A DNA stretch of 64,000 nt from Agapanthus africanus. Taxonomy: Eukaryota > Streptophyta > Magnoliopsida > Asparagales > Amaryllidaceae. A program made the position numbers and the translations under genes. The notes beneath the pieces were generated by a model. It was given only the letters and a program-made list of their open reading frames with translations. It ran no database searches and was not told the DNA's origin. This document shows, piece after piece, positions 48,590 through 59,059 of the stretch. Numbering within the stretch: position 1 is the stretch's first letter; each line of letters opens with the position of its first letter. Location of the stretch: positions 112,487,241-112,551,240 of the forward strand of contig JASDDO010000016.1 in NCBI GenBank assembly GCA_030015575.1. The letters run 5' to 3'.

Positions 48590-48910
48590 TCACGGTCTCT
48601 TCCATGTCTTGTCCCTGCCAACAGCCCGGAAGTCATTGTCCTTTCCTATATCTGCATCTTGCTCTGGAACGACTGCATACTTATCGCGACTCCTTCTGGA
48701 AGGTAAGTCCAAGTACCATGCCTCGGCATGCGCCTCTCTGATGTCGGCGGAGTGGAACGTCATCTCATCTAGATCTGGTGCGAACCTCTTACTCCACTTT
48801 TCTCTAATGTCTTCTGCTTTGGAATCGTCTCGTCGCGGCTGCATGGACTGAGCTCCAACGGCTATCCTCGTATCTGGAGTCTCCCAAGAATGCATCTCAC
48901 CACCTAGCAT
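48590..48910 (-). other. Possible small open frame of unknown origin, LARD-like interior
   Basis: A 106-codon minus-strand frame, charged and rich in Arg, Asp and Glu (for example DIREKWSKRFAPDLDEMTFH), begins just downstream of the shared leader module, where gag would be expected. I do not recognise it. It could be a gag remnant, captured host sequence or chance. Codon-level evidence cannot be judged from one copy. Confidence 0.3.
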
Positions 48911-49200
48911 CCGAATTTAGTCGAGCCATCCGATCGAGTCGTCAAAACCTCATAATCCCCCCAAGAGCTCAACCTCTTGGGCACAGTTTAATAGTATCGA
49001 GTACATACCACAGCATCGGTGGTCCAGCCGTAGAAGGGCAAACCCAAGCCTCACTAATGGCGCCGTAGAACTGCCGCAAACCCGAAGGTTCAAAGGCTTT
49101 CACACGGTCATTAAGTCGAGTTAGGGTTTCATTCTTCTAGAGGGACCATAGAATTGCATGCATGTCTTTCCGACTACTTAAAACTTGGAATAATAGGTTG
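48905..49200 (-). other. Leader module shared with copia 1 and copia 2
   Basis: On the minus strand this matches 9440-9660 (copia 1) and 22050-22300 (copia 2), sharing GGTCCCTCTAGAAGAA, AACCCTAACTCGA, GTGAGGC and CCCTTCTACGGCTGGACC blocks, a CAAG/TTGAG hairpin region and GACTCGATCG. It lies about 740 bases after the primer site here and about 500 bases after it in the copia elements, in sense orientation in all three. Confidence 0.78.
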
Positions 49201-49914
49201 CTGACATTCGATCGTCTCTGTCGACTCTCAACGTCTCCGCGTGAAATCGTCTCCAGCTGGAATCAATCTATCTGATGACCTCGCATCGGGGTAGGCGAAC
49301 GATCCACAAGTCCTAGTCATTCATCCTCGATGACTAGCGACCTTCTATCATCTCTTAGTACAACTCGTTCTGCACTAACGCCAGCATCTGGGGCAATATC
49401 TCGTCGTTCGCAGCAATAACTAGCTCGCTCGTCTGCACGCTGAACAGTGCCTCGACCATCATGAATAAGCAACACACCAACGGTCATCAAAATCTGGTTG
49501 GCCTCTGTCAGAGGCCCAATCCTTTGATACTGATCGGCACGTCCGAGAAATCTCATAAAGGCGATCCGCCAAACGCTCGTGGCGCGGAAACACAGTCAAA
49601 AGACACCTCTCCACAATCAGGTGTCGCCGGAATCATGCCCTGGTCAGTCCTCGTTCGTGCCGAGCTCGTGCTGACCGCAACTCTAGCCGTAGCTCTCCCT
49701 GCCCGTAATCGTGGAAGCAAAACCAAACTGGTACCGACGAGGCTAGATCAGGAAGGAATATAATACTGAACAAGGAAATGTACATCCTAAGGCTTCATAA
49801 GTGGAGTGGCGTGTCGTAAATATGCCGCGGAACATACCAACGATACGTCACTCTACTTTAGTCACCTATTCCATCAACCAAGGGTCATCCTACACTCCGA
49901 AGGTAAAACCTAAC

Positions 49915-49926
49915 GCTCTGATACCA
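49915..49926 (-). other. Primer-binding site of the LARD-like element (tRNA-Met)
   Basis: GCTCTGATACCA on the plus strand is the inverse of TGGTATCAGAGC and lies four bases inside the 5' LTR edge at 49931. Confidence 0.9.
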
Positions 49927-51474
49927 ACTTTGTCACGTCCCGAAAGTACGGAACATGACCGGCACTTAAATTACGAAACGTCTCGAGGCATACGTAATCT
50001 AAGTAAACCGAAAACCCAGAAATCCAAACCAAGAAAAGAAGTAGAGTGAAGGAAAACCAATTTAAAACAAGTAGTTTTAATAGCATAAGCCGAATTATGC
50101 GGTTTTTAAGAACATCAAAATTTACTGAAAATTTCGGCAGAGTCTCCTTTGTAAAAACTGGCTCCCAAACGGGATACAACATGAATAGTATACGAAATCA
50201 ATAAAAAGGCATCCCCAAGCGGGAGCTAGCTCTTCGTCAATCGACGGTCACAACCACACAAGCAATATAATATACAACGCCAACGGCGAGGATCAAAACT
50301 CAAAAGGAACTCAAAACCACCAGAAATATAACGAGCGACTCTAAGGTCGAAAGAATAAACAACACTGGTCTCTAACTCAATAAATACATGTTTGGTTGAT
50401 GGAATTTACTAGATACAACTGAATAATATCATACAAGGTAAATAATGGGAGTATGATACAAGTAAACCCACCTACTAGCAAATCACCCGAATGAAACTAT
50501 GCCCGCAAAGCCGTAAGGAAACCTGTACGGCAAACCTGCAAGAAACTGGGGCACAACGGGGGTGAGTTGCCAACTCGTGAATAGAAAATATCTACGCACA
50601 GAAATCGCATAAATAACGCAATCCTAGGTCAATGATCATAATATATCCTCAAAAATGTATATAACATGTAGCCTATAACAAGGCTAGGGTAAATATCTAA
50701 CCGAGTGAAATCTCATGTGCCCGTGTCGGTGCCTCAGGTAGCAATATATCGTATGAATGAGGTATGAATGCATGAAACCGAATACATGTAATGAAGAAAC
50801 TGTTTTCATAAATTAGTGAGATTTCCTTCGTATTTTTAAACTGAGGTATCATAATGAAATCAGTATCAACAGTGTCTAGCATCGACACAAAACATAAATC
50901 TCACTGTCTCGAAATATCAATGTCTCAATCTCAATATCTAGGGCGCCGTCAGTACGGACCGGCCCCTACCATCCATCTCAAGACCACGACGGTATCCTCC
51001 GGATATCCGACGCGTCAGATAATATCACCGGTAGGTAGTGCTCCCCAGCCAGGCTCAACGTCAACACCACATTCCTCTTGCCCCGGGGTACCATACCGGG
51101 TCCACCATGTACCCGTGACGGTTCCTCCACTCCTCGACACGGATCTCCAAAACCACAGCAAACTCATGGTGGACGACACTTTACATCACTAGAAAACCGC
51201 AACATTTTATATTTTAAAAGATCATAAGTTGTAAATTTTGCGGCTTTCCCCGAAATCCAGAAATATCATAAATCTCAAGAAATCATCACAAGTGCATATG
51301 TCAATGATAATGAACTAGGCGTGAACAACTGAATAACAGTATGCATGAAGTGGTAGGTAATAACTACAATGTCTAATATGGCATATAAGGGAAGTACACT
51401 AATATCATGTCAAAACTACCAGCTAACAATCTAAGTCAAGCAATTATATTCTCTAAAGTGTACGTGACATGGCA

Positions 51475-51540
51475 ATTACCGATGAAGATGTGTGTGAGCC
51501 GGCAAGTAGGTGTACGTAGTACATACGCATCATCGGTAAT
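51475..51540 (-). other. Conserved long stem-loop, LARD-like 5' LTR
   Basis: Arms ATTACCGATGA (51475-51485) and TCATCGGTAAT (51530-51540) pair perfectly over 11 bp around a 44-base loop. Confidence 0.72.
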
Positions 51541-52621
51541 GGTGCTGGTGTCCTAACAGCATGATATCAATAATGGAATATGCAGCAAAATAAATATGCG
51601 AGGCAGAGCGAACAGCAATAATGTGCGGGAGCTGAATACTAGACACAACGATAACTAATCTACAATAATCTAATATAAGTCCTACGAATGGTGCCTTTTG
51701 AAATAACACGAATCATGGGGTTTTGAAAACAGGGCTACGGTGTTTTTATGAAAGGATACGTCGTTTTTGAAATATCCGTAGATTCCCTTGAGCTGTCTTT
51801 AAAAATGCCCACGATTCGTTAGTTTTTGAAATAGGTAAGAAGTCAAATCTAATCTAACAACTACACTAAACTATACGGCTGAACTAACAAGCTGAACTAC
51901 AGGTAAGGAAACCGCCTATCATCTGAGTCGATACATATACATATCTGTATATGTATAGTCGGTGATCCCACCTCAACAATATCATATCCGATACCATATC
52001 TATAATCAGGCATCCCAAGTCAAGAGTGCGGATCAATCATCAATATAGCTCGTACGTAAATCTGTCGTACGGCATCCCAAATCTGGGTACGGGTCAATAT
52101 CACATTCATCATACTATTCACCTGGTATCCTCTTTATCAAATATTATGATCGGGGTACTGATCTACGTATAGTACCATACTGATACCGCCTACGTATGCA
52201 TGGACGTGTGTGAAACACTACGTCAAGGACCCGCTACAACGTCATGTCGTATCTAAGATACGAACCCTGCTATATCACCGATCTCACGGCCTCAAATCGA
52301 ATCTCATCGACTCAGCTCAATCCCAAGTATCATCCTCAATCCGTATGTGAACACATAGTCCCATACCCATGTGAACACATAACTATAAAGAATCCCATGA
52401 GTACATATCAATAGGAATGTATGCAAGTATGTATGTGTGTATGTGTAGTGCAACACTACCCTAGGGTTCGCAACACTAAAAATAGTCAAACACACCAATA
52501 TCCATCCTAAGCATCGTTATTAATCCTAAATAACATATAATAATTGTTGGTGTGTATACGCATCTGTATACACCACCACGGACTGCGGGGGTGCTATACG
52601 CCATCCACCCGACTTCTCCCC

Positions 52622-52644
52622 GTAGATATAAATCTACTCACCTG
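52622..52644 (-). other. Splice-donor-like site with hairpin, LARD-like 5' LTR
   Basis: CAG|GTGAGTAGAT on the minus strand followed by TTAT and ATCTAC; hairpin 52622-52637. Confidence 0.58.
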
Positions 52645-54406
52645 GTCCTCGCTAGCCGGTGCCGACGTTGCCACGCGCTTGCTTGTCGTCTCGAAGTCCA
52701 CATGGGGGTACCTACATATCATAACGCACCATATCTCATTAAAATCCGACTCATGATCAAAACGACGCACGAATCCCACATAGGTCAAAACCTATGGTTG
52801 CTTTCACAAATCAACCCAAAAACCCTCGGCGTCGGCGTACAACCGCCAAACCATCGAGAAAAACCCAAATACACTCATTTGCACATTCACGAACACTAAT
52901 TTTAATACAAACTAGGTTAAAATTCACAAAAACCTCAATTTTTCTTAAAAAGTCATTTTTCCGAAAATCTACCAAGCACAAATCACCGTTTTAGTACAAA
53001 ACTCGATGTATAAATGAATCTAGCGGCCACAATATTCGCTAAATATCTTAAATAAGTCATAAAAACAATTCCCATAATTTAATCTCATTAAATTCCAAAA
53101 GCCCTAAAATTCTAGTTTACAAAATACCTAAATTTTAACAATTTTATAGCAAAAATGCACAAACTACAATCTAGCTTGGATTTTCATGAACTAAAAGAAT
53201 TAAACCACTCAATATAATATTTATAATGACATGAAACCTTAATTTGAGTTTTATCTCACAAGAATATATTTATTTTAAAACCCTAGTTTACAATTTAGCA
53301 TAATTAACAAATTTTTTTAAACTAACCAATAACAACTAGCTACTAATCTTGTTTTAACATGTCATAAGAGCCTAAAAACATCACACAACCATACACCAAT
53401 CTCACAAAACCCTAACTTGATTTTAAAACCTAAATTCTAGAATTTCCAAACCCTAACTTGAAGATTTATAACTAGCAATTCAACCACTTTAACACTTAAC
53501 TAAGCTAACATAAGTATTAATCAACAATTTAACTACAAGGTTAACTTTATACCTCCACAATTTTGTAGATCCCATTTGAAATCTAGCCATCCAAAATGCT
53601 CTCTTGTCACCCCAATCCATGCTTGAAATGCTAAGGAATAATGGGTAAGAGTCGGATTTGGATTTAGATTTGAATTTGCATGGATTTTGAAGTGATTTGT
53701 GGATTTTTTTTGATGAAGAAAAGAGTGGGATTTGGGGGGGCTGCTGCTGTTGGGAGGGGGAGAATTTCGTCCAGAAATGGGAGTGAGGAGAGAGAGGGAG
53801 GTAGAGAAAATACAAGGGAGGAAAGTCCAAGTCAACATAAAGTCAAAAGTCCACCTAATTCATCCATTTTCTTTTCTTTTCTATCATTTCTTTTCCTTTG
53901 AAATTCAAGTGGGGAAAAAATGGGGGGGCTGCTGAATTTGGCTAAGGGGAGGAGTAAATGGGGGTGTGTGGGTGTGGGTACGGGTGTGGGGTGATGAAAA
54001 ATGATAAATACAATACCCCAAACATCCATTTACGCTAAAAAAGCCTTTTTTTTCTTCAATAATTTCTAAACCGTTTTGGCAAATGATTTCGTTCCAAAAA
54101 CCACATGACAAATTTTTATTTAATGTTTTATGATGCACAAAATTTGTTTCAACTCATTCCAATTTGTAATTTTGCCTAATTAAATGTATTAGTGACGGCT
54201 TAAAATAATAATAAAATAATATTTTTTTCAGAAAATTTGAAATTTCACCAGCGGCTCAATAAACACCAAATAATAGCAATTACATAGCTAGAATATGTAT
54301 ATTTAATTTTTATAAGAAGATATTTGTATTTTGACTTTTTACAGAAAACCCCTTTATTTTACCGATTTTTTCGAAATTTCACCGAAACGATTTTCAAAAC
54401 GCTACA

Positions 54407-54806
54407 GGCGGTGTGTTGGAAGAGTTCCAAATAGGATACCGTTGCAGACTCCACGATGGAAGCTGAGTATATTGCTGAAAATGATGCTGCCAAGGAAGCC
54501 ATCTGGATGAGGAAGTTCATCTCGGAGCTTGGAGTATTTCCGACCATTGTTGATCCAATACTATTGTATTGTGATAATAATGGGGCTATTGCGTTAGCCA
54601 AAGAGCCCAGGTCCCATCAGCGATCCAGACATATCCTCAGGCGATATCATCTGATCCGGGAGATGGTTGATCGCCGCGAGATCGAGATTCGGAGAGTAGA
54701 TACAAAGAATAACACCGCGGATCCACTCACCAAGGCCCTCCCTTTGCCGCAGCATGAGCGACTTTTTAAGATGTTGGGTATGAGATACGCTAATAATTGG
54801 CCTTAG
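54407..54806 (+). pseudogene. Copia 2 RNase H end
   Basis: Resumes copia 2 right of the LARD-like element (its first five bases GGCGG are the target duplication). It contains the RNase H motif DSTMEAEYIAENDAAKEA (about 54447-54505), the LYCDNNGAIALAKEPRSHQRS block (about 54565-54628), and the polyprotein end NNWP before a TAG, matching the ends of copia 1 and copia 3. Confidence 0.88.
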
Positions 54807-54820
54807 TGCAATTTGGAAAT

Positions 54821-54878
54821 TGTTGGATATATGTATGCCCTAGAGGCCATTATATGATAGTGTATGTACCGGTATATG

Positions 54879-54946
<68 letters not shown>

Positions 54947-56908
54947 GGGGACATTCTTGCTTAACATGATGGTATGCTATTTGGTTGCACTTTATCTTGA
55001 CATGTTCATTTGATCATGCTTTTACTCATTTGGTACATGTTGATATAGCCCTTAGGATATGCTTGACTACTGAGATTATAATGCGGATCATACTAGTGGG
55101 ATATGTGTAGCATATGAGCATATCCTTGAAATGTTCCTAATCGTGCGTGTATCGAGACGGGGTATCGATATCACCAGAGTAGACTAACTTATACGTTACT
55201 TGTCGTATATGATGGGTGATGGATGATCCCATATCCATTGGTGTGGTGACACCAAAGACCGTATACTGGTGCTCAGTGAGACTGGGTACACTGAACGGAC
55301 TCGCCGAGAACTCCTATATGGTATTTTATCTATCATCGGATAGCAGTTCTCAGGTGACACTGGTACAGGTTAGTCTGTAGACCCGAGATCATCACAGAGT
55401 CATGTGTGTCCTCCCACTGTAATTTGATCTCCACCCTACCACGGCTCTACTGAGTCGTGCAAACATGTGGATTTTGGGTACAGTCCCAAGGCACATGGAG
55501 GCAATGAGTGATAGGAGGGGTTTCGTCTCTCCCGGTATTGGGGGTTGATGTTGTGTTATGTACGATTGGCTATTACAGGAAGTCACTGGCCAGGGCTGCT
55601 GAGATTTACTGATAAGTGTTATCAGTAGTTTCTCAATCTGTTATTAGCCATATACCGACATAACTTATTGGGTTAATGGGGTCGATGATACCATCCTTAG
55701 ACTTGATATGCAGCACATTTGATGAAGAGACCGGACTGTACGGTAAGTGTTACCAGTTGGCTCGACGGGAGTTTTAGCAGGTTTGCTTGTGTTTCTTCTG
55801 ATCGCTCAATACCAGGGAGCCGTTACGTATACAGCTTGTGCCACTGACGGTTTGTGGGAATGTGATGTGATCACTGTCTACTGTTAGCATATTCTTAGAG
55901 TCCCACAAAGGGGCCACCTAGCTCAAGAGAAACGATGTGGGGTGCATATGAGATATGCGTAGGAGCTCGATTAAATGCGTGTAGTCGATACCGTATTTTA
56001 ATCGGGCGTTTACTATTGGACGGGTCGTATGTGATATGACCGGGTTATTAAATCAAGTGTTGATTTAATATTAAGTCCATTAGCTCATTTATTAAAACAT
56101 ATTTCATTATGATGCATGCATGAGTGTATGTATATGTTGATATGGATGCACACATGCAAGCATACATGGGTCATGGTTGATGATACATTGGTGGTGGCAA
56201 TGCAAGACTCACAAGGTGACATATTTTGATATTTTGATTATTTGAGAAAAGCAAAATGGGAACAAAATCATGGTTGACTATTCAACTCTTTTGAGTTGAC
56301 AAAAGTCAATGGTTTCATTGCCCATGGTTTTGTAGCCCATGGTTTTTGCTTAACCTCAAGTCACAAAATATCTAGATATTTTGTAACCATAGTTTAGCAT
56401 GACATAATTGACTTACTGTCTTGTGATTATGTTGAGTTTATCATTATTCACTTGAGTCAAGTTTAGCCATCATCTTCTTCCTCTCTCCCCTTCAAGCTCT
56501 CTAGGGTTTCAAAAGAAAGAGAAGAAATTAAAAAGAAAAGGTTTATAAGTGAGATCCATACCCACATCACCAATCTATACTAGTCTAGCCTATTAGTGTA
56601 GGTTGTTTGTTCCACTTCTTCATAGATCATGTGAAGCTAGGAGCTTGAGCAAAAGGACTTCGTGGACTTGGAAGGATTCAAGCGAACCGGTTCAAACCCC
56701 ACCCTATCTAAGGAGTCAACGAGGAGGTCTACTAACGTTGTATTTCTCCTTACTTAGTGTTAAACACTTCTTAGTATGAGATATTACATGTTGTTATTCT
56801 ATTTTTCTAGTTCGATTCATGGTTGGTATTGTTTAGCACCCCCTAAAATTTTAATATATCATGTGTGATGCAACCCAAAACCTAGGATGGTGCTGGAGAA
56901 TCCCTATA
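54821..56908 (+). repeat. 3' LTR of copia 2
   Basis: 2088 bp, TGTTGG start, several per cent different from the 5' LTR at 19495-21537. It contains a (TA)30 expansion. ACGGG at 56909-56913 is the partner of CCGGG at 19490-19494. Confidence 0.92.
54883..54942 (+). repeat. (TA)30 microsatellite in copia 2 3' LTR
   Basis: Sixty bases of pure TA. The matching spot in the 5' LTR has a short TG run, so the TA run expanded after insertion. Confidence 0.95.
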
Positions 56909-57178
56909 ACGGGCACAGATCAAAGCTGCCGCTTATCAACAGCAAACTGCCCGCTACTATAACGCACGAGTCAAGCATCGCACCTTCAAGAGAGGAGATT
57001 TGGTTCTAAGGCAGAACGAGTTCATTAACCAGGGTAACTTGCACAAGTATTCCCCGAAGTGGGACGGCCCATTCCTTGTCTCCGAAGTATTTCCCGGCGG
57101 GGCCTATCGCTTGCAAGACGCGGCGGGTCGCAAATTTCCACGGCCTTACAATGCCAAAAATCTTAAGTTGTACCTTTG
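56909..57178 (+). pseudogene. Tat-element integrase C-terminus
   Basis: Matches the end of a gypsy integrase: ARYYNARVKHRTFKRGDLVL (about 56953-57010), then KYSPKWDGPFLVSEVFPGGAY (about 57049) and NAKNLKLYL before a stop at 57178. This GPF/Y-type module is normal for Ty3/gypsy integrases. It corresponds to the part of integrase that follows the fragment ending at 19494; copia 2 separates them. The 250 bases after the stop are AT-rich 3' sequence with nothing recognisable. Confidence 0.87.
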
Positions 57179-57424
57179 AAAATTGTATCTATGAATATAT
57201 GTTTCTTCTTTTCCAAAGCGATGTAAATTTTTCTAAGTTTTTTGAATTAGAAGAAACTCCTCCTATGTGTTTCCTTTTTCCTCGGTTCAAAGGTCACAGA
57301 TTTCGTTTCGTGAAAATACTCAAACGTACCCAGAAGACAAAAAGGAAACAATAGTACGTCGTGAAAAGAGAACATTATTTATCAAAGGTATTGTGGGCTC
57401 CTCAGCCTTACATGAAAATTGAAA

Positions 57425-57952
57425 TTACAACAGAGGGGGTACGGGGTCGACAAAGCATTGCTGGTGGTACTTCGTGGAGATCTCCTCCAGCCAAGCCCTG
57501 GCTTCTTCAGCCCGCTCCCGCCGATGCTGCCCATGTACCCGGGACGCCACGGAAGCACCGGGCCCCCCATCCGCAGGGCAGGGGCCCGCGATCTGCCTCT
57601 TTTGGAAACACTCCAAAATAAAAGCCACTGATCAGTCATACCTGTTCTTCGAGATGAAGCCGAGGACATAGAGCGTACGCATCTTGTCGAGCGCCTCATC
57701 CAGCAGCCCCTCAGAGACAGGGTTGTACAGTCCCGGGGACCTCCTCCAAATTGCATACATCAGCAATAGGAGGAGGGACGACCGACAAGGAAGTAGACGG
57801 CCGAAATGGTCCTCGATGCGCTGGACCACACCCTGGTATGTCTCCTCGGAGAAGGACTGGTTGTACAAGTAGACGTCATCGGAAGTAACGATCTCTTCGA
57901 TCTTGTAGATGCGCCCGGCCATCTCAAAAAAGCTATGCTGAAAGAAACACAT
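57425..57952 (-). pseudogene. Antisense additional ORF of the Tat element
   Basis: Protein-like minus-strand sequence between integrase and the 3' repeats. It begins MAGRIYKIEEIV at 57922, with another ATG at 57952, and includes DVYLYNQSFSEETYQGVVQR. Tat-lineage elements, for example maize Grande, are known to carry extra ORFs here, some antisense. I do not recognise a domain. It is probably broken in this copy. A TATA box and an ABRE/G-box lie just upstream on the same strand, suggesting its own promoter. The opposite-strand frames over it are shadows. Confidence 0.55.
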
Positions 57953-57961
57953 CTCCTTCTC

Positions 57962-57969
57962 TATTTATA
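57962..57969 (-). promoter_or_regulatory. TATA box for the antisense ORF
   Basis: TATAAATA on the minus strand, in CTATAAATAGAGAAGG context, 40 bases upstream of ATG 57922. A start site about 30 bases downstream would make 57922 the first ATG. Confidence 0.6.
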
Positions 57970-58144
57970 GCCTAAACAGAATCCCCAAGGGCCCAAATTT
58001 GCACACAGCGTGGGCAGGAATCCTAGGATTTTTTCGACTCTTCCAATACCAAACCGTCACATGGCAGGCATCCCTTATTTCTTGGCCAACCGAAGTCGGA
58101 ATGACGCATACCTTGGAACGCCTCGCCTCACCTATGCGTTTCTG

Positions 58145-58154
58145 CCACGTGTCG
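58145..58154 (-). promoter_or_regulatory. G-box/ABRE-like motif upstream of the antisense ORF
   Basis: The minus strand reads CGACACGTGG followed by CAG, containing CACGTGGC, the ABA-response-element/G-box core. It lies about 180 bases upstream of the TATA box, a plausible promoter position. A single short motif can occur by chance. Confidence 0.4.
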
Positions 58155-58224
58155 CCCGCGACGACCACTCTTCCAGATTTTCACACGTCGAGGGAGGTCG
58201 GGCAACTCCTCGTAAAAACCAGGC

Positions 58225-59059
58225 AGCTTCCCTGCTCGATCCATCCATGGCTGGTAGTTTACTACCCACCGACGCTAAGGATCAAAAGTCCTCATCAAGA
58301 GGCCGCCGAGCAGCTTCACTGCTCGGTCCATCCTTATTGGATAACTTCTTACCCGTCCATGCTAAGGATCAAAGCCCTCCTCAAGAGGCCACCGAGCAGC
58401 TTCACTGCTCGGTCAATTCATGGCTGGTAGTTTACTACCCACCGACGCCAAGGATCAAAAGCCCTCATCAAGAGGCCACTGAGCAGCTTCACTGCTCGGC
58501 CTATCCTTAGTGGGTAACATTTTACCCGTCTACGCTAAGGATCAAAGCCCTCCTCAAGAGGACACCGAGCAGCTTCCCTGCTCGGTAAATTCATGGCTGG
58601 TAGTTTACTACCCACCGACACCATAGATCGAAAGCCCTCATCAAGAGACCGCCGAGAAGCTTCCCTGCTCGGTCAATCCATGGCTGTTATTTTACTACCT
58701 ACAGACGCCAAGGATCAAAAGCCCTCAACAAGAGGACACCGAGTAGCTTCACTGCTCGGGTCCATCCTTAGTGGGTAACTTCTTACCCATCTACGCTAAG
58801 GATCAAAACCCTCATCAAGAGGCCACCGAGCAGCTTTCCTACTCGGTCAATCTATGGCTTGTAGTTTACTACCCACTGACGCCAAGGATCGAAAGCCCTC
58901 CTCAAGAGGCCGCCGAGCAGCTTCACAGCTCAGTCCATTCTTAGTGGGTAACTTCTTACCCATCTACGCTAAGGATCAAAGCCTTCCTTAAAAGGCCACC
59001 GAGCAGCTTCCCTGCTCGGTCAATCTATGGCTGGTAGTTTACTACCCACCGATGCCAAG
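58225..59059. repeat. Tandem array of about 86.5-bp units in alternating A/B order (Tat 3' UTR)
   Basis: About ten units, with starts of the GCTCGG mark at 58321, 58407, 58494, 58580, 58667, 58754, 58841, 58928 and 59014 (steps of 86-87). Two unit types alternate: A has GGTAG-TTTA-CTACC, B has GGGTAA-CTTC-TTACCC at the same place; both have a CCGAGCAG/CTGCTCGG hairpin. The true period is thus a 173-bp AB dimer. The array ends where the next LTR was inserted at 59060. Arrays in the 3' UTR of Tat elements are known and are a described source of plant satellites. Confidence 0.88.

Larger units (their letters stand above)
46962..49930 (-). other. Non-coding interior of the LARD-like element
   Basis: About 2.97 kb on the minus strand between the primer site and the polypurine tract. 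No retroviral enzyme domain is visible. Read in element direction: a primer site; an arginine-rich, possibly gag-derived zone (about 49750-49560); a module shared with copia leaders (about 49200-48905); a possible small frame (48910-48590); and a degenerate hairpin array (48154-47633). The remainder (about 47600-46975) is AT-rich with nothing recognisable. Loss of all pol genes with the ends retained is what defines a LARD-type parasite. Confidence 0.78.
32069..54406 (-). mobile_element. LARD-like non-autonomous Ty3/gypsy element with giant LTRs
   Basis: Minus-strand element: 5' LTR 49931-54406 (4476 bp), primer site 49915-49926, interior 46962-49930 (2969 bp), polypurine tract 46962-46974, 3' LTR 43647-46961 plus 32069-33225 (about 4472 bp), split by copia 3. 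Target duplication GGCGG at 32064-32068 and 54407-54411 is perfect. LTRs run TGTAGCG to CGTGACA. I see no protease, RT, RNase H or integrase, so it must have depended on another element's enzymes. The proportions match LARDs (large retrotransposon derivatives), first described from barley and relatives. The tRNA-Met site and the sequence before the LTR suggest derivation from a Tekay/Del-like chromovirus; this is inference. The first 1157 bases of the two LTRs show about nine differences (about 0.8%), so it is young. Confidence 0.9.
49931..54406 (-). repeat. 5' LTR of the LARD-like element, uninterrupted
   Basis: 4476 bp; the best copy for reading this LTR family. In element direction: start TGTAGCG at 54406, a pyrimidine-rich zone near 53880-53700, donor-like CAG|GTGAGT at 52642/52641, long stem at 51540-51475, acceptor-like TTGCAG|G at 50536/50535, end CGTGACA at 49931. 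The donor-to-acceptor distance is about 2.1 kb. LTRs of this size are unusual. Confidence 0.93.
19495..56908 (+). mobile_element. Copia 2: Ty1/copia element carrying later insertions
   Basis: 5' LTR 19495-21537, primer site 21539-21550, leader to 24217, gag-pol in three blocks (24218-26671, 30989-32068, 54407-54806), 3' LTR 54821-56908. It is interrupted by solo LTR A and by the LARD-like element (which holds copia 3), so about 10.8 kb is its own sequence. It entered the Tat integrase: CCGGG before it is matched by ACGGG after it, a 4/5 target duplication that fits an older event. Its LTRs differ by several per cent by eye, more than those of the elements nested in it. Apart from the two insertions it has several smaller breaks. 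Confidence 0.92.
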
